Source of the DNA: Streptomyces sp. 71268
GTDB taxonomy: Bacteria > Actinomycetota > Actinomycetes > Streptomycetales > Streptomycetaceae
Direction of reading: 5' to 3'
NCBI RefSeq assembly: GCF_029392895.1
Contig: NZ_CP114200.1
Span: 7,074,501 to 7,138,500 of the forward strand
DNA length: 64,000 bases
The position numbers and the translations under genes are program-made. Below, piece after piece: positions 18,080 to 26,632 of the stretch; within the stretch, counting starts at the first letter, position 1; each line of letters starts with the position of its first letter. The notes beneath the pieces are model-generated. The model did not search any database, was not told the origin of the DNA, and saw nothing but the letters and a program-made list of their open reading frames with translations.

Positions 18080-18883
18080 TCAGGGGCGCGCCTCGTGCAG
18101 GAAGCGGGCCGTCTCCGGGTCGGCGGGCAGGAAGGTCTCCACCGCCAGCTCGGAGACGGTCACGTCCATCGGCGTGTTGAACGTCGTGACCGTCGAGATG
18201 AACGACAGCACCCGGCCGTCGTGCTCGATGACCATCGGCAGTGCGAACGGCACGTGTGTGGCGTCGGAGGTGGTCCGCCGGTCGCTGCCCGGCGGCAGCG
18301 GATAGGCGCTGACCTCCTCGTACAGTGTGCGCAGCGGCTCCGAGCGGAGCAGCGCGAGCTGGCGCTCCATCTGCTCCAGCAGGTGCCCGCGCCACTGGCG
18401 GTAGTTGAGGATGCGGCGCGCGATGCCCTCCGGGTGCATCGTCACGCGCATGGCGTTCACCGGCGGGTGCGTCAGGTGCGCGGGCAGGCCGGCGAGCAGC
18501 ATCGCGGTACCGGCGTTGGCGGCCACCACCTCGTACGTGCCGTTCATGACCAGCGCCGGATACGGCTCATAGGCCGTCAGCAGCCGGTCCAGGCCGGCGC
18601 GTAGCCCGGACAACGCGGGGTCGTCCAGCGAGGATTCCGGGTAGTGCGGGGCGTATCCCGCCGCGACGAGCAGCGCGTTCCGCTCCCGTACGGGTATGTC
18701 GAGGTGGTCCGCGAGGCGCAGCACCATCTCCTGGCTGGGGCGGGCCCGGCCGGTCTCGATGAAGCTGATGTGCCGCGCGGACGAATCGGCCCGCAGCGCC
18801 AGTTCCAACTGGCTGATGCGGCGCCGGCCGCGCCAACTCCGCAGCAGCGCACCCACACCCGAGCCAACCGTGGCAGTCGTCAT
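18080..18883 (-). CDS. MmyB-like XRE-family transcriptional regulator
   Basis: A 267-aa regulator. The N-terminal Cro/XRE helix-turn-helix lies at about residues 8-65 (LLRSWRGRRRISQLELA, ISFIETGRARPSQEMVLRLA). A MmyB-type ligand-binding domain fills the rest (PYPALVMNGTYEVVAANAG and the WRGHLLEQMERQLALL segment). The ligand-binding half is a PAS-like fatty-acid/small-molecule pocket in characterised relatives. Divergent from the pterin dehydratase gene; the 85-bp shared region carries a triple GTATCCGC-like repeat (18921-18944) that could be its operator. Confidence 0.92.
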   Translation of the reverse strand: MTTATVGSGVGALLRSWRGRRRISQLELALRADSSARHISFIETGRARPSQEMVLRLADHLDIPVRERNALLVAAGYAPHYPESSLDDPALSGLRAGLDRLLTAYEPYPALVMNGTYEVVAANAGTAMLLAGLPAHLTHPPVNAMRVTMHPEGIARRILNYRQWRGHLLEQMERQLALLRSEPLRTLYEEVSAYPLPPGSDRRTTSDATHVPFALPMVIEHDGRVLSFISTVTTFNTPMDVTVSELAVETFLPADPETARFLHEARP

Positions 18884-18968
18884 CCCCAGACCGTAACCCG
18901 CGCCGTGGCAGGCTGGTCACCCAGTATCCGCGTATCCGCGTATCGACGGTGACGAAGGAGAGGCCCGC

Positions 18969-19274
18969 ATGGCCGTAGAACCGCTGTCCCGGCAGGAGAT
19001 CGAGGCGCGCCTTGGCGAACTGTCCGGCTGGAGCACGGACGGCGACCGCATCACCCGCACGTACGCGCTCGCCGGCCACCCGCAGGCCGCCGCCCTCGTC
19101 GTGCACGTCGCCCAGCTCCAGGAGGAGCTGAACCACCACGCGGACCTGCTGCTCAGCTACGACAAGCTGACCGTCACGGTGAACACGCACAGCGTCGGCG
19201 GCAAGGTCACCGACCTCGACCTGGAACTCGCCCGCCGCCTGGAGGCCATCGCCCCCGCCCACGGCGCCCGGTAG
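18969..19274 (+). CDS. 4a-hydroxytetrahydrobiopterin dehydratase (PCD/DCoH)
   Basis: A 101-aa pterin-4a-carbinolamine dehydratase that regenerates dihydropterin after aromatic amino-acid hydroxylation. The diagnostic motif is EELNHHADLLLSYDKLTV with the paired catalytic histidines, followed by THSVGGKVTDLDLELARRL. Length matches the family (95-115 aa). GAAGGAG precedes the ATG. No pterin-dependent hydroxylase is next to it, so it may act with a distant enzyme. Confidence 0.93.
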   Translation: MAVEPLSRQEIEARLGELSGWSTDGDRITRTYALAGHPQAAALVVHVAQLQEELNHHADLLLSYDKLTVTVNTHSVGGKVTDLDLELARRLEAIAPAHGAR

Positions 19275-19628
19275 GCCGCGCCGCCACGGCCGCCCACCGC
19301 CACCGCGCCGCCCACCGCCTACCGTCACGCGCCTCCCACTCCGCCGAGGTCCCGGACCGCTGTCCCCGGTCCGGGGCCTCGTCGGTTTCGGGGAGCGCCG
19401 CCGGCCGGTCGGCGGGGCTCGGAGCGGTGTTACTGGACGCGCGTCCCGTCGTCGTCCTCGCCGGAGGCGCCGGAGGAGGGGTGGGCCTCGACGACCTCTC
19501 CCCTGAGATGTGCGGACCGTGGCGTGACCCAGTCCACGCGTGACGGGTGAGCCCCCGCCGTGTCGAACCCGGAGAGCGGTGCCCGAGGGAGCAGGCTGTA
19601 GCGGTATGGAACGGAGAGGAGCCGATGA
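19275..19628 (+). other. Gap with a hairpin terminator
   Basis: No gene supported. A 12-bp stem with one G-U (19347-19358 with 19368-19379) probably ends the dehydratase transcript. The rest should hold the promoter of the ECF sigma gene. Confidence 0.5.
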
Positions 19629-20174
19629 GTGCCCGAACCCAGCGACAAGCTGCTGGCCGTCCGGGCCGGGGAAGGCGACGAGGCGGCGTTCGAGTTGCTG
19701 GTGCGCCGGCACAGCGGGCAGTTGCTCAGCCTTGCCACCCGGCTCCTCGGCAGCCGGGCGGACGCGGAGGACGCCGTGCAGGACGCGTTCGTGAGCGCGT
19801 GGCGCAGGCTCCCGGAGTTCCGGGCCGACGCGGCGTTCTCCACCTGGATGTACCGCATCGTGACCAACCGGTGCCTCAACCTGCTCCGCGCCCGCCGACC
19901 CACCCAGGACCTGAGCACGGTCCCCGAGCTGAGCGCGCCCGAACACGCGGCGTCCCCGGTGCGCGCCGCCGAGTCCACCGAGGTGGTACGGGCGCTCTCG
20001 GACGCGCTCGACGGCCTGACCCCCGAGCAGCGCGCCTGTTGGGTGCTGCGCGAACTGCACGGCCTGTCGTACGAGGAGATCGCTGACGTGACCCACATCA
20101 GCCAGCAGGCCGTACGCGGCCGGATCTTCCGAGCACGGCGCTACCTGACGGAGGCGATGGGCGCATGGCGGTAG
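19629..20174 (+). CDS. ECF-subfamily RNA polymerase sigma factor
   Basis: A 181-aa two-domain sigma factor. Sigma-2 (about 10-80) includes GDEAAFELLVRRH, DAEDAVQDAFVSAWRRL and TWMYRIVTNRCLNLL; sigma-4 (about 115-172) includes LDGLTPEQRACWVLRE and LSYEEIADVTHISQQAVRGR. The GTG at 19629 is eight bases after GAGGAG. Its last codons overlap the start of the next gene by 10 bp, so the two proteins are made together, as expected for a sigma and its regulator. Confidence 0.95.
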   Translation: MPEPSDKLLAVRAGEGDEAAFELLVRRHSGQLLSLATRLLGSRADAEDAVQDAFVSAWRRLPEFRADAAFSTWMYRIVTNRCLNLLRARRPTQDLSTVPELSAPEHAASPVRAAESTEVVRALSDALDGLTPEQRACWVLRELHGLSYEEIADVTHISQQAVRGRIFRARRYLTEAMGAWR

Positions 20175-20992
20175 GCATGAACCCGGGCTCGCCCGGCGAC
20201 GGGCCGGACCGGGACCACGAGAACACCCACCCCCGACCCCACCACACCCCCGGCCCTGAGACCTCCTCGCGGCCTGATCCCACCCCGGCCCCCGACGCCG
20301 CCGCGAACCCCGACCCCACCCCGCGCCCAGACGCCCTTTCCGAGGCCGATCCCGAGGGCGCGGAGGAGGACGAGATCCTGCTGTGCGGGCGCTCGCTGTC
20401 GTCCGTGTGGGAGGCGGAGGAGCCGGACGAGCACACCACCGGCTGCCCCTACTGCCGCGAGGCGCTGACCGGCCTCGGCGTGCTCGACCGCTACGTACGG
20501 GAGGCGCGCGCCGAGCGGGAGCCGCCCGCCGAGGCGGTGACGGCCCGGGTGATGAACCTGGTCAGGTCCGAGCTGCGGCCCGGCCGGATGCTGCCGCTGG
20601 GTGAGCCCGTGGACGACGCGTGGATCGCCGAGGTCGCGGCGGCCAAGGTGTTCCGGGAGACCGCCGAGTCACTGCCCGGCGTGTTCGCGGGCAGTTGCAG
20701 GGTCATGCCGGTCGACCCCACGGCGGCCCGCCGCTCGCTGCTCCCCGGCGGCCCGCGCTACCGGGGACCGATGCGCGTGGCGCTGGAGCTGACGGCGGCA
20801 CTGCACTGGACCGTTCCGGAACTGGCCACCCTCGTACGGCAGTTGATCGCCGACGCCGCGCGGGACGCCGTCGGCATGGACATCGTGGAGATCGACGTGT
20901 CCGTCGTGGACGTCCTGGGCGACGACCTCGGTGACGCGCCGGGCGGCGAGCCGCCGTTCTCCGACGAGACCCGCGAAAGGAGAGAGCGGTGA
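20165..20992 (+). CDS. ZAS-like anti-sigma domain fused to Asp23/Gls24 domain
   Basis: A 275-aa protein overlapping the ECF sigma gene. After a Pro/Asp-rich disordered N-terminus (residues 1-65) comes a short helical region with H90-x3-C94-x2-C97, exactly the zinc-binding signature of ZAS anti-sigma factors. The C-terminal half (about 165-255) resembles Asp23/Gls24 envelope-stress proteins (YRGPMRVALELTAALHW, then VELV-type helix and DIVEIDVSVVDV). The combination suggests an anti-sigma factor that couples ECF release to an Asp23 scaffold. The next ATG at 20177 is an alternative start. Its stop overlaps the next GTG (GTGA). Confidence 0.75.
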   Translation: MAVGMNPGSPGDGPDRDHENTHPRPHHTPGPETSSRPDPTPAPDAAANPDPTPRPDALSEADPEGAEEDEILLCGRSLSSVWEAEEPDEHTTGCPYCREALTGLGVLDRYVREARAEREPPAEAVTARVMNLVRSELRPGRMLPLGEPVDDAWIAEVAAAKVFRETAESLPGVFAGSCRVMPVDPTAARRSLLPGGPRYRGPMRVALELTAALHWTVPELATLVRQLIADAARDAVGMDIVEIDVSVVDVLGDDLGDAPGGEPPFSDETRERRER

Positions 20993-21369
20993 TCCCCTCG
21001 CAGGAGGAAGCCAAGGAGCACACCAGCGTCCTGGAGGCGGCCGCCGACGCCGCCCGCCGGACGCCGGGCGTCGCGTACCTGCGACCCGGCTTCGGCGACC
21101 TGGTACGCGGCGCGGCGGTGCGCTACCGCTCCCGCGACGCCCAGGCACCGGCCGCCCACCGGATAGCGGGCGTCCGCGCGCAGCGCACCGACCCGCCGCG
21201 CGGCTGGAGCCTGCGCATCCACCTCGCGGTCGCCCGTGGGTACCGCGCGCTCGACGTCACCCGCGAGGTCCGTACGGCGGTCACCGAGGCCGTGAAGGAA
21301 CTCTCGGCGGCGGCCGGCGCGCCGGAGCCACGGGTGAGCGTCACCATCACGGTGACCGACATCGCCTGA
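20989..21369 (+). CDS. Asp23/Gls24-family envelope stress protein
   Basis: A 126-aa protein starting at a GTG that overlaps the preceding stop (GTGA), third in the ECF sigma unit. It has the small Asp23 fold: an N-terminal helix (AADAARRTPGVAYLRPG), central strands with GWSLRIHLAVARGYRALDV, and C-terminal VSVTITVTDIA. In Gram-positive bacteria such proteins sit at the membrane and respond to envelope or alkaline stress. It probably partners with the Asp23 half of the preceding protein (inference). Confidence 0.8.
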   Translation: MIPSQEEAKEHTSVLEAAADAARRTPGVAYLRPGFGDLVRGAAVRYRSRDAQAPAAHRIAGVRAQRTDPPRGWSLRIHLAVARGYRALDVTREVRTAVTEAVKELSAAAGAPEPRVSVTITVTDIA

Positions 21370-21568
21370 GACGCGGCCCCCAGGCCGGGTGCGGCGCGGG
21401 TTCGGGAAGGGCGCCGTGCCCGGGCGGGTCGGTGCCCTCGGACACCACCCCGCGTTGCCGAACCAGCAACGATGTTTGCCGGCACGCCGTACCCGGCGGC
21501 AGGCTCGTCGCAGGTGGCCGCGTAACGGCCGGCCCACCGCGACACCGTCACGAGCCGGAGGCAGCTTC

Positions 21569-22546
21569 ATGACCCAGGCGCACTCCCACCCGCACACCCA
21601 TCGGCCCGCGGACCAACCGTCCACGGGCCAGCCGCACGGACACGCCCACCACCACGCGGACCTGGACTGGGCGACGGAGGGGCCCCGCCTGGTGCGCGAG
21701 GCCGAGGTGTACCAGCCCGTCACCGAGCAGGTGCTCGGCTGGCTGCGCGAGCAGTTGGCCGCGACGGGCGGGCGGCCCGGCGCGGTGCGGCGCGTGCTCG
21801 ACATCGGCAGCGGCCCCGGGGTCGCCACCTGCCTGCTCGCCGAGGCGTTTCCGGAGGCCGAGGTCGTCGCGGTGGACGCGGCTCAACCACTCCTCGACCT
21901 CACCGCCGAGCGCGCCGCGCGCCGCGGCCTCGGCGACCGGGTCAGCACGCTGCTGGCCGACCTCCCGGACGGCGTCGCCGGCGCCGCGCCCGAGGAGGCG
22001 GGCCCTCTCGTGGCCGGCATCGGCGAGGCCGACCTCATCTGGTCCCGCAAGGTGCTGCACCACGTCGGCGACCAGCGCGACATCGTGCGGCGGCTGGCCC
22101 GCGCGCTGCGCCCGGGCGGGCTGATGGCCCTGACCGAGGGCGGGCTGCCGCTACGGTTCCTGCCCCGCGACTTCGGCCTCGGCCGGCCCGGCCTCCAGGC
22201 CCGGCTGACCACGGCCACCGAGGAGCGGTTCGACGGCATGCGGGCCGGGCTGCCGGGCAGCACCCGGGTGGTCGAGGACTGGGCGGCCCTGCTCACCGAC
22301 GCCGGCCTGCGCGAGGCCGCCAGCCGCAGCTTCCTGCTCGACCTGCCGGCGCCGCTCGGCGCGGACGGGCGCGCGTACCTGACCTCCGTCCTGTCCCGCT
22401 TCCAGGAGCACGCGCCGGAGCTGCTGGACGCGGAGGACGCGATCGTGCTCGACCAGTTGCTCGACCCCGAGAACCCCGAGGGCATCGCCCGCCGCCGGGA
22501 CGTGTTCGTGCTGACGGCCGAGACCGTGCACACCGCGCACGCGTAG
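21569..22546 (+). CDS. Class I SAM-dependent methyltransferase with His-rich N-terminus
   Basis: A 325-aa Rossmann-fold methyltransferase. Motif I is RVLDIGSGPGVATCLL, with the acidic residue of motif II in VVAVDAAQPLLDLT and the post-I region DLIWSRKVLHHVGDQ. The first 35 residues are remarkable for about ten histidines (HSHPHTHRP, HGHAHHHADLDW) and may bind metal or be unstructured. The ATG at 21569 has CCGGAGG upstream. Methyl acceptor unknown; the adjacent Asp23 operon gives no clue. Confidence 0.9.
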   Translation: MTQAHSHPHTHRPADQPSTGQPHGHAHHHADLDWATEGPRLVREAEVYQPVTEQVLGWLREQLAATGGRPGAVRRVLDIGSGPGVATCLLAEAFPEAEVVAVDAAQPLLDLTAERAARRGLGDRVSTLLADLPDGVAGAAPEEAGPLVAGIGEADLIWSRKVLHHVGDQRDIVRRLARALRPGGLMALTEGGLPLRFLPRDFGLGRPGLQARLTTATEERFDGMRAGLPGSTRVVEDWAALLTDAGLREAASRSFLLDLPAPLGADGRAYLTSVLSRFQEHAPELLDAEDAIVLDQLLDPENPEGIARRRDVFVLTAETVHTAHA

Positions 22547-22868
22547 GCCCCGGGCGCTACCGGCGGACCCGGGCGGCGGCCCACGGGCGCGCCTGTCGGC
22601 CCCCTCGCCCGTCGCGTACGCCGAGCGCCGCCGACCCGGTGCGGGGCGGCGGCGCTGGTGGTGTGGGACAGGGGCGAGCGGCGCGGGCGTGGGGGCGCGG
22701 GCGCTGGGTTGGTACGGACACTGGGTCGGTACGGACACCGGACGCGGGGGCCGACGCGCTGGCGTCGGCCCCCGGTCGTGCCGTGGTCGTACCGCTGGCC
22801 GTTCATCGGGTCGGTCAGCGGGCCCGGGTGGTGCGGGCCGGCGGGCCCGCACCACGGGTGGGGGTGGG
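22547..22868. terminator. Convergent terminator region with two hairpins
   Basis: No gene in 322 bp. A 12-bp stem/4-nt loop at 22746-22773 and another at 22828-22855 lie between the methyltransferase and protease stops. An 18-bp period direct repeat (GGTTGGTACGGACAC type) sits at 22704-22738. Confidence 0.65.
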
Positions 22869-24038
22869 TCAGCCGGTGACCAGCTTGAGCCCGTAGGCGC
22901 TCAGGATCGGGTTGATCGGCTGGTGGTACGTGGTGCCACCGCTGCTGCAGTTGCCGGAGCCACCGGAGGTGACACCCTGCGCCTGGCTGCCGGAGATGTA
23001 CGAACCACCGGAGTCGCCGGGCTCGGCGCAGACGCTGGTGCGCGTCACGCCGGAGACGGTGCCCTGCGGGTAGCTGACGCTGGTGTTGTGCTGCTGCACG
23101 GTGCCGCAGTGCCAGCCGGTGGTGGAACCGGAGCGGCAGATCGAGCCGCCGACGGCGGTCTGCTGCGAGCCGGAGACGGTGACGTTGCCGCTCGGGCCCT
23201 TCACCCACGGGCGGGCCGTCCACTGGCTGTTGACGGCGACCCAGGCCATGTCGGCACCGGGGAAGCGGGACGCCTGGAAGGTGCCCTGCGCCACGCGGTT
23301 GTAGCCGGTGGTGGACTGGCCGGCGCGGCCGCAGTGACCGGCGGTGGCGAAGCCCTGCTGGGTGCCCTTGGTCACCGAGAAGCCGACGGAGCAGCGCGAG
23401 CCGCTGCCGATGTAGTACGCGTCGCCGCCGCGCACGTCGTAGAACGTCCGCGGCTGCTCGGCGGACTTGACCACGCGCACCAGCGAGCTGTCCGCACCGC
23501 TCTTGGCGATCAGGGTGCGGGCGGCGGCCGGGTCGGAGGCGCGGACCACGACGCTGTTGGACTTGACGTCCACGTACCAGACCGGGGCGGCCTTGGTGGA
23601 GTTGCCGCGGGCCGCCCGGTCGAGCGCGCTCTTCGCGGCGTCCAGTTCCTTCAGGGTGTGCTTGACGACCTGGGCCTTGGCGCCGGTGGCGGAGATGGGG
23701 GCGCTGTCGGCCGGGTCGGTGGTGGCGACGACCAGGCGGGCGTCGTCGCCGGTCAGCCAGGAGCCACCGAAGTCGGCGCCGACCGTGCCGCGGAGCTTGG
23801 CCTCCAGGGTGGCGGCCCGGTACTCGTTCGCTATGCGCTCCTTGGCCTCAGTGGGGGTCAGGCCGAGGTCGCGCTCCATCGCCTTGAGCATGCCGGCCGG
23901 CAGCGCGGGGGTGGCGCTCTCGGCGGCGACGGTGGAAGCGGACGAGGGGCCGTTGTCGGCCACGGCGGGAAGGGTGGTCAGGGAGAAGGCGCTCATGGCG
24001 ATGGCGCAACCAGCGATCAAGCCACGTCTGCGGAGCAT
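22869..24038 (-). CDS. Streptogrisin-type S1 serine protease (pre-pro-enzyme)
   Basis: A 389-aa secreted chymotrypsin-fold protease. Signal peptide residues 1-27, pro-region to about 200 (alpha-lytic-type foldase), then the mature enzyme starting near DVRGGDAYYIG. The catalytic triad is visible as H235 in ATAGHC, D263 in PGADMAWV and S343 in EPGDSGG. Six cysteines in the mature part fit three disulfides (C216/C236, C301/C311, C337/C364). Length and order match Streptomyces griseus protease family members. It provides extracellular protein degradation. Confidence 0.95.
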   Translation of the reverse strand: MLRRRGLIAGCAIAMSAFSLTTLPAVADNGPSSASTVAAESATPALPAGMLKAMERDLGLTPTEAKERIANEYRAATLEAKLRGTVGADFGGSWLTGDDARLVVATTDPADSAPISATGAKAQVVKHTLKELDAAKSALDRAARGNSTKAAPVWYVDVKSNSVVVRASDPAAARTLIAKSGADSSLVRVVKSAEQPRTFYDVRGGDAYYIGSGSRCSVGFSVTKGTQQGFATAGHCGRAGQSTTGYNRVAQGTFQASRFPGADMAWVAVNSQWTARPWVKGPSGNVTVSGSQQTAVGGSICRSGSTTGWHCGTVQQHNTSVSYPQGTVSGVTRTSVCAEPGDSGGSYISGSQAQGVTSGGSGNCSSGGTTYHQPINPILSAYGLKLVTG

Positions 24039-24112
24039 CTGGTGTTCTCCTCATGTCGGGGGTGGCGTCACCGTAATCCGGACGGGCTTGGACGTGGACC
24101 TGTCAACTTCCT

Positions 24113-24129
24113 CATATCGCGACGATATG
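24113..24129. promoter_or_regulatory. Palindromic operator candidate CATATCG-CGA-CGATATG
   Basis: A perfect 7-bp inverted repeat with 3-bp centre lies in the 294-bp region between the divergent protease and MFS genes. It is AT-rich against a 70% GC background, which favours a protein-binding site. The regulator is not identified. Confidence 0.5.
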
Positions 24130-24296
24130 GCGCCGATCACGCCGTCCGGCCGGGAAGACCCCGTTGCGGGGTGCGGCGATCGGCTGCCCGCCGGACGGAC
24201 CGCGCGTCGCCGGCCGCGGGCCACCCTGGTCAGAAGGGCCTCGACGCGGCGTACGGGGCCCGCCCCGCCCGCGTGACTCGCGCCCCCTCCCGCGCT

Positions 24297-24335
24297 TTGA
24301 CAGCCGGGCGCGCGGTATGTCTACAACTTGTCATG
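24297..24335 (+). promoter_or_regulatory. Putative promoter giving a leaderless MFS mRNA
   Basis: TTGACA at 24297-24302 and TACAAC at 24322-24327 (19-bp spacing) stand directly before the ATG at 24333, which has no Shine-Dalgarno. The transcript would start at or next to the ATG. The -10 overlaps the palindrome ACAACTTGT. Confidence 0.45.
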
Positions 24336-25613
24336 ACGACACCATCTGTTGACCCGGCGGGCTGCCAGTCGGCGCCCGTGAGAACCCCGTTGCGCAGGAC
24401 GCGCGACTTCCGGAACCTCTGGCTGTCCCGGGTGCTTTCCGTACTAGGTTCGTCCGTCACCCTCGTGGCGATGCCGGTGCTGGTGTACCAGGAAACAAGG
24501 TCTCCCTTCCTCGTTTCCCTGGTCGCCGCGGGCGAGGCCCTGCCCTACGTGCTCTTCGGGCTGCTCGCCGGGGCCCTCGCCGACCGGGTGCGCCGCCGCC
24601 GGCTCATGGTCGCCGCCGACCTGCTCAACTGCGCCTGCGTCGGCAGCGTGCCCCTCGCCGCCGCCCTGGGCGCGCTGACCCCCGCCCACATCCTGGCGGC
24701 CGCGTTCCTGTCGTCCACGCTGTCCGTCTTCTTCGACGCGGCCGGCTACGGACTCCTCCCGGCCGCCGTGGGCCGCGACCGGCTCGCCGAGGCCAACAGC
24801 GCGCTGTGGGGCGGCGAGACGGCCGTGCGAATCGCGGGAACGGCGATGGCCGGCACCCTGATCGCCGGCACCAGCGCCTCCGGCGCGCTCACCTTGGACG
24901 CGCTGTCCTTCCTCGCCTCCGCGCTGCTGCTCCGGGGCGTCGGGCACGCGCCGACCCACCCGGGCGACGGCGCGACGGCCCGGCCCGGGCTGCTGGCCTC
25001 CATCCGCGAGGGGCTGCGCTTCCTGTGGGGGCACCCGGTGTTGCGGACCATGACCGTCGCCGGTGGCCTCCAGTCCTTCGCGGGCGGCGCCTTCATCGGC
25101 CAGTTGGTCATCTTCGCCGACCGCGAACTCGACATCGGCGCGTCGGACGCCAGGATCGGGCTGCTCTTCACGTCCTGGAGCGCCGGCGGCATTCTCGGAT
25201 CGCTGCTGCTACCACGGTTGCGGCGCCGGGTCAGCGCCCCGCGGATCATGCTGGTCGCGCTGCCGGCGAGCGCGGTGCTCGGCCTCGCGGCCGTGCTGGC
25301 CACCGACTGGCGCCTCGCGCTGGTCGCGATCGCCGCCTGGGGCTCGACCTATCTGCTGGTCATCGTCAACACCATGACCTACGCCCAGGAGGTCACCCCC
25401 GAGGAACTCCAGGGCCGGGTGAACACGACCCGGCGCATGCTCTCGTCCGGCCTCGGGGTCCCGCTGGGAGCGCTGGTCGCGAGTTCGGTGACGGCCGCCG
25501 TCCACGTGCGCGCCGGACTGCTCCTGGCGGTGGCCGCGATCGCCCTGGCCTCGGTGGTCGTCTGGGCCGCCTACCCCAGCACGCGCGCCGTGCCCGAGAA
25601 GGCGGTGACCTGA
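24333..25613 (+). CDS. MFS transporter
   Basis: A 426-aa major-facilitator protein with 12 predicted helices, of the enterobactin-exporter/macrolide-efflux type (MFS_3). It begins RTRDFRNLWLSRVLSVLGSS, has LLAGALADRVRRRRLMVAAD as the loop 2-3 signature, and ends with a typical helix 11-12 pair. Substrate unknown, likely a drug or siderophore. The ATG at 24333 has no ribosome-binding site, and the promoter is placed for leaderless expression. It converges on a LysR gene 14 bp away. Confidence 0.9.
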   Translation: MTTPSVDPAGCQSAPVRTPLRRTRDFRNLWLSRVLSVLGSSVTLVAMPVLVYQETRSPFLVSLVAAGEALPYVLFGLLAGALADRVRRRRLMVAADLLNCACVGSVPLAAALGALTPAHILAAAFLSSTLSVFFDAAGYGLLPAAVGRDRLAEANSALWGGETAVRIAGTAMAGTLIAGTSASGALTLDALSFLASALLLRGVGHAPTHPGDGATARPGLLASIREGLRFLWGHPVLRTMTVAGGLQSFAGGAFIGQLVIFADRELDIGASDARIGLLFTSWSAGGILGSLLLPRLRRRVSAPRIMLVALPASAVLGLAAVLATDWRLALVAIAAWGSTYLLVIVNTMTYAQEVTPEELQGRVNTTRRMLSSGLGVPLGALVASSVTAAVHVRAGLLLAVAAIALASVVVWAAYPSTRAVPEKAVT

Positions 25614-25627
25614 CGCCGGCTGTCGCC

Positions 25628-26617
25628 TCAGGGGGCGGCCGGGCCGACCGTGGCCGTGCCGAAGGCCGCGCTACATCGCGCGTGGGACCGCAGCCAGGTC
25701 GCGTACGGCTCGCTGCGCCGCACCGCGTCCGCGTGCGTGGCCCTGGCGTGCCCCGCGACGGCGGGCGCGGTGTCGGCGGCCGGCGCGCCGGGGTGCCAGC
25801 CGATCATGTGCCGCCAGCTCAGCGGCGCCCCGGCCAGCGGCCGGACGACCACGCCGGGCGTCGGCGGGAAGGTGGCCCGGCACAGGCCCACGGCGCGGCC
25901 CACCTGGACCAGGTGCACGCAGGAGGCCGTATCGGTCTCGAAGACGGAAACCGGTGTGAAGCCGGCGCGTGCGCAGGCCGCGGCGAAGCAGTCCCCGAAG
26001 CACCCGTCACCGGGTACGTTCGTCCACGACTCCGACGCCAGCGCGCTCAGCTTCAACTCCGCCTCGCCCGCCAGCGGATGGTCCTCGACCAGCATCACGA
26101 AGACCGGGTCGGTGCCGATCGGCTGCCAGGTCAGTTGGTCGGCCACCGGCGGCGGGCTCTGCCCGCACACGCCGACGAGCGCGTAGTCCAACCGCCCCTC
26201 GACGACCATCGTGCTCAACTCCTGTACGGACCAGGAGGTGTACGTGCTGACCGGGGCGGACGGGTGGGCCGTCGCCAACCGGTCGATGAGGCCGCCGAGG
26301 AGTGGTCCGTGGGTGCCGCCGATGCGGAACCGCTGGATGTGCGCCCACGCGTTCGCGAACCGCACGGCCTCCTCCTGGAGCTCGCGCACCGCGGGCAGCA
26401 GCACCCGGGCCCGGTCCAGGACCAACTCGCCCAGCGGGGTCGGTCTCGCCCCGGTGCGGTCCCGAACGAACAGCGGTCCGCCCAGTGCCCGCTCAATCCG
26501 CTTGAGCTGGGTACTGAGGGCCGGCTGCGCGAGTCCCAACGAGGCTGCGGCCTTGGTCAGCGAGCCGGTGTCGGCTATCGCGCGTATCGCTCTGAGGTGC
26601 CGCAACTCAAGCTCCAT
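25628..26617 (-). CDS. LysR-family transcriptional regulator
   Basis: A 329-aa LysR regulator. The winged HTH at residues 1-60 reads ELRHLRAIRAIADTGSLTKA and PALSTQLKRIERALGGPLF; the periplasmic-binding-like effector domain spans about 90-290. It is divergent from the SDR gene at 26840, the usual LysR target arrangement. An ATA-N9-TAT box covers its own start codon, pointing to autoregulation. Confidence 0.93.
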   Translation of the reverse strand: MELELRHLRAIRAIADTGSLTKAAASLGLAQPALSTQLKRIERALGGPLFVRDRTGARPTPLGELVLDRARVLLPAVRELQEEAVRFANAWAHIQRFRIGGTHGPLLGGLIDRLATAHPSAPVSTYTSWSVQELSTMVVEGRLDYALVGVCGQSPPPVADQLTWQPIGTDPVFVMLVEDHPLAGEAELKLSALASESWTNVPGDGCFGDCFAAACARAGFTPVSVFETDTASCVHLVQVGRAVGLCRATFPPTPGVVVRPLAGAPLSWRHMIGWHPGAPAADTAPAVAGHARATHADAVRRSEPYATWLRSHARCSAAFGTATVGPAAP

Positions 26618-26632
26618 ATGCGAAAGCTATGG
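26614..26632. promoter_or_regulatory. LysR box CCATA-N9-TATGG over the LysR start codon
   Basis: A perfect 5-bp inverted repeat with a 9-bp centre fits the T-N11-A LysR motif. It overlaps the ATG of the LysR gene (26615-26617). Binding there would repress the regulator and could affect the SDR gene 208 bp away. Confidence 0.6.
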
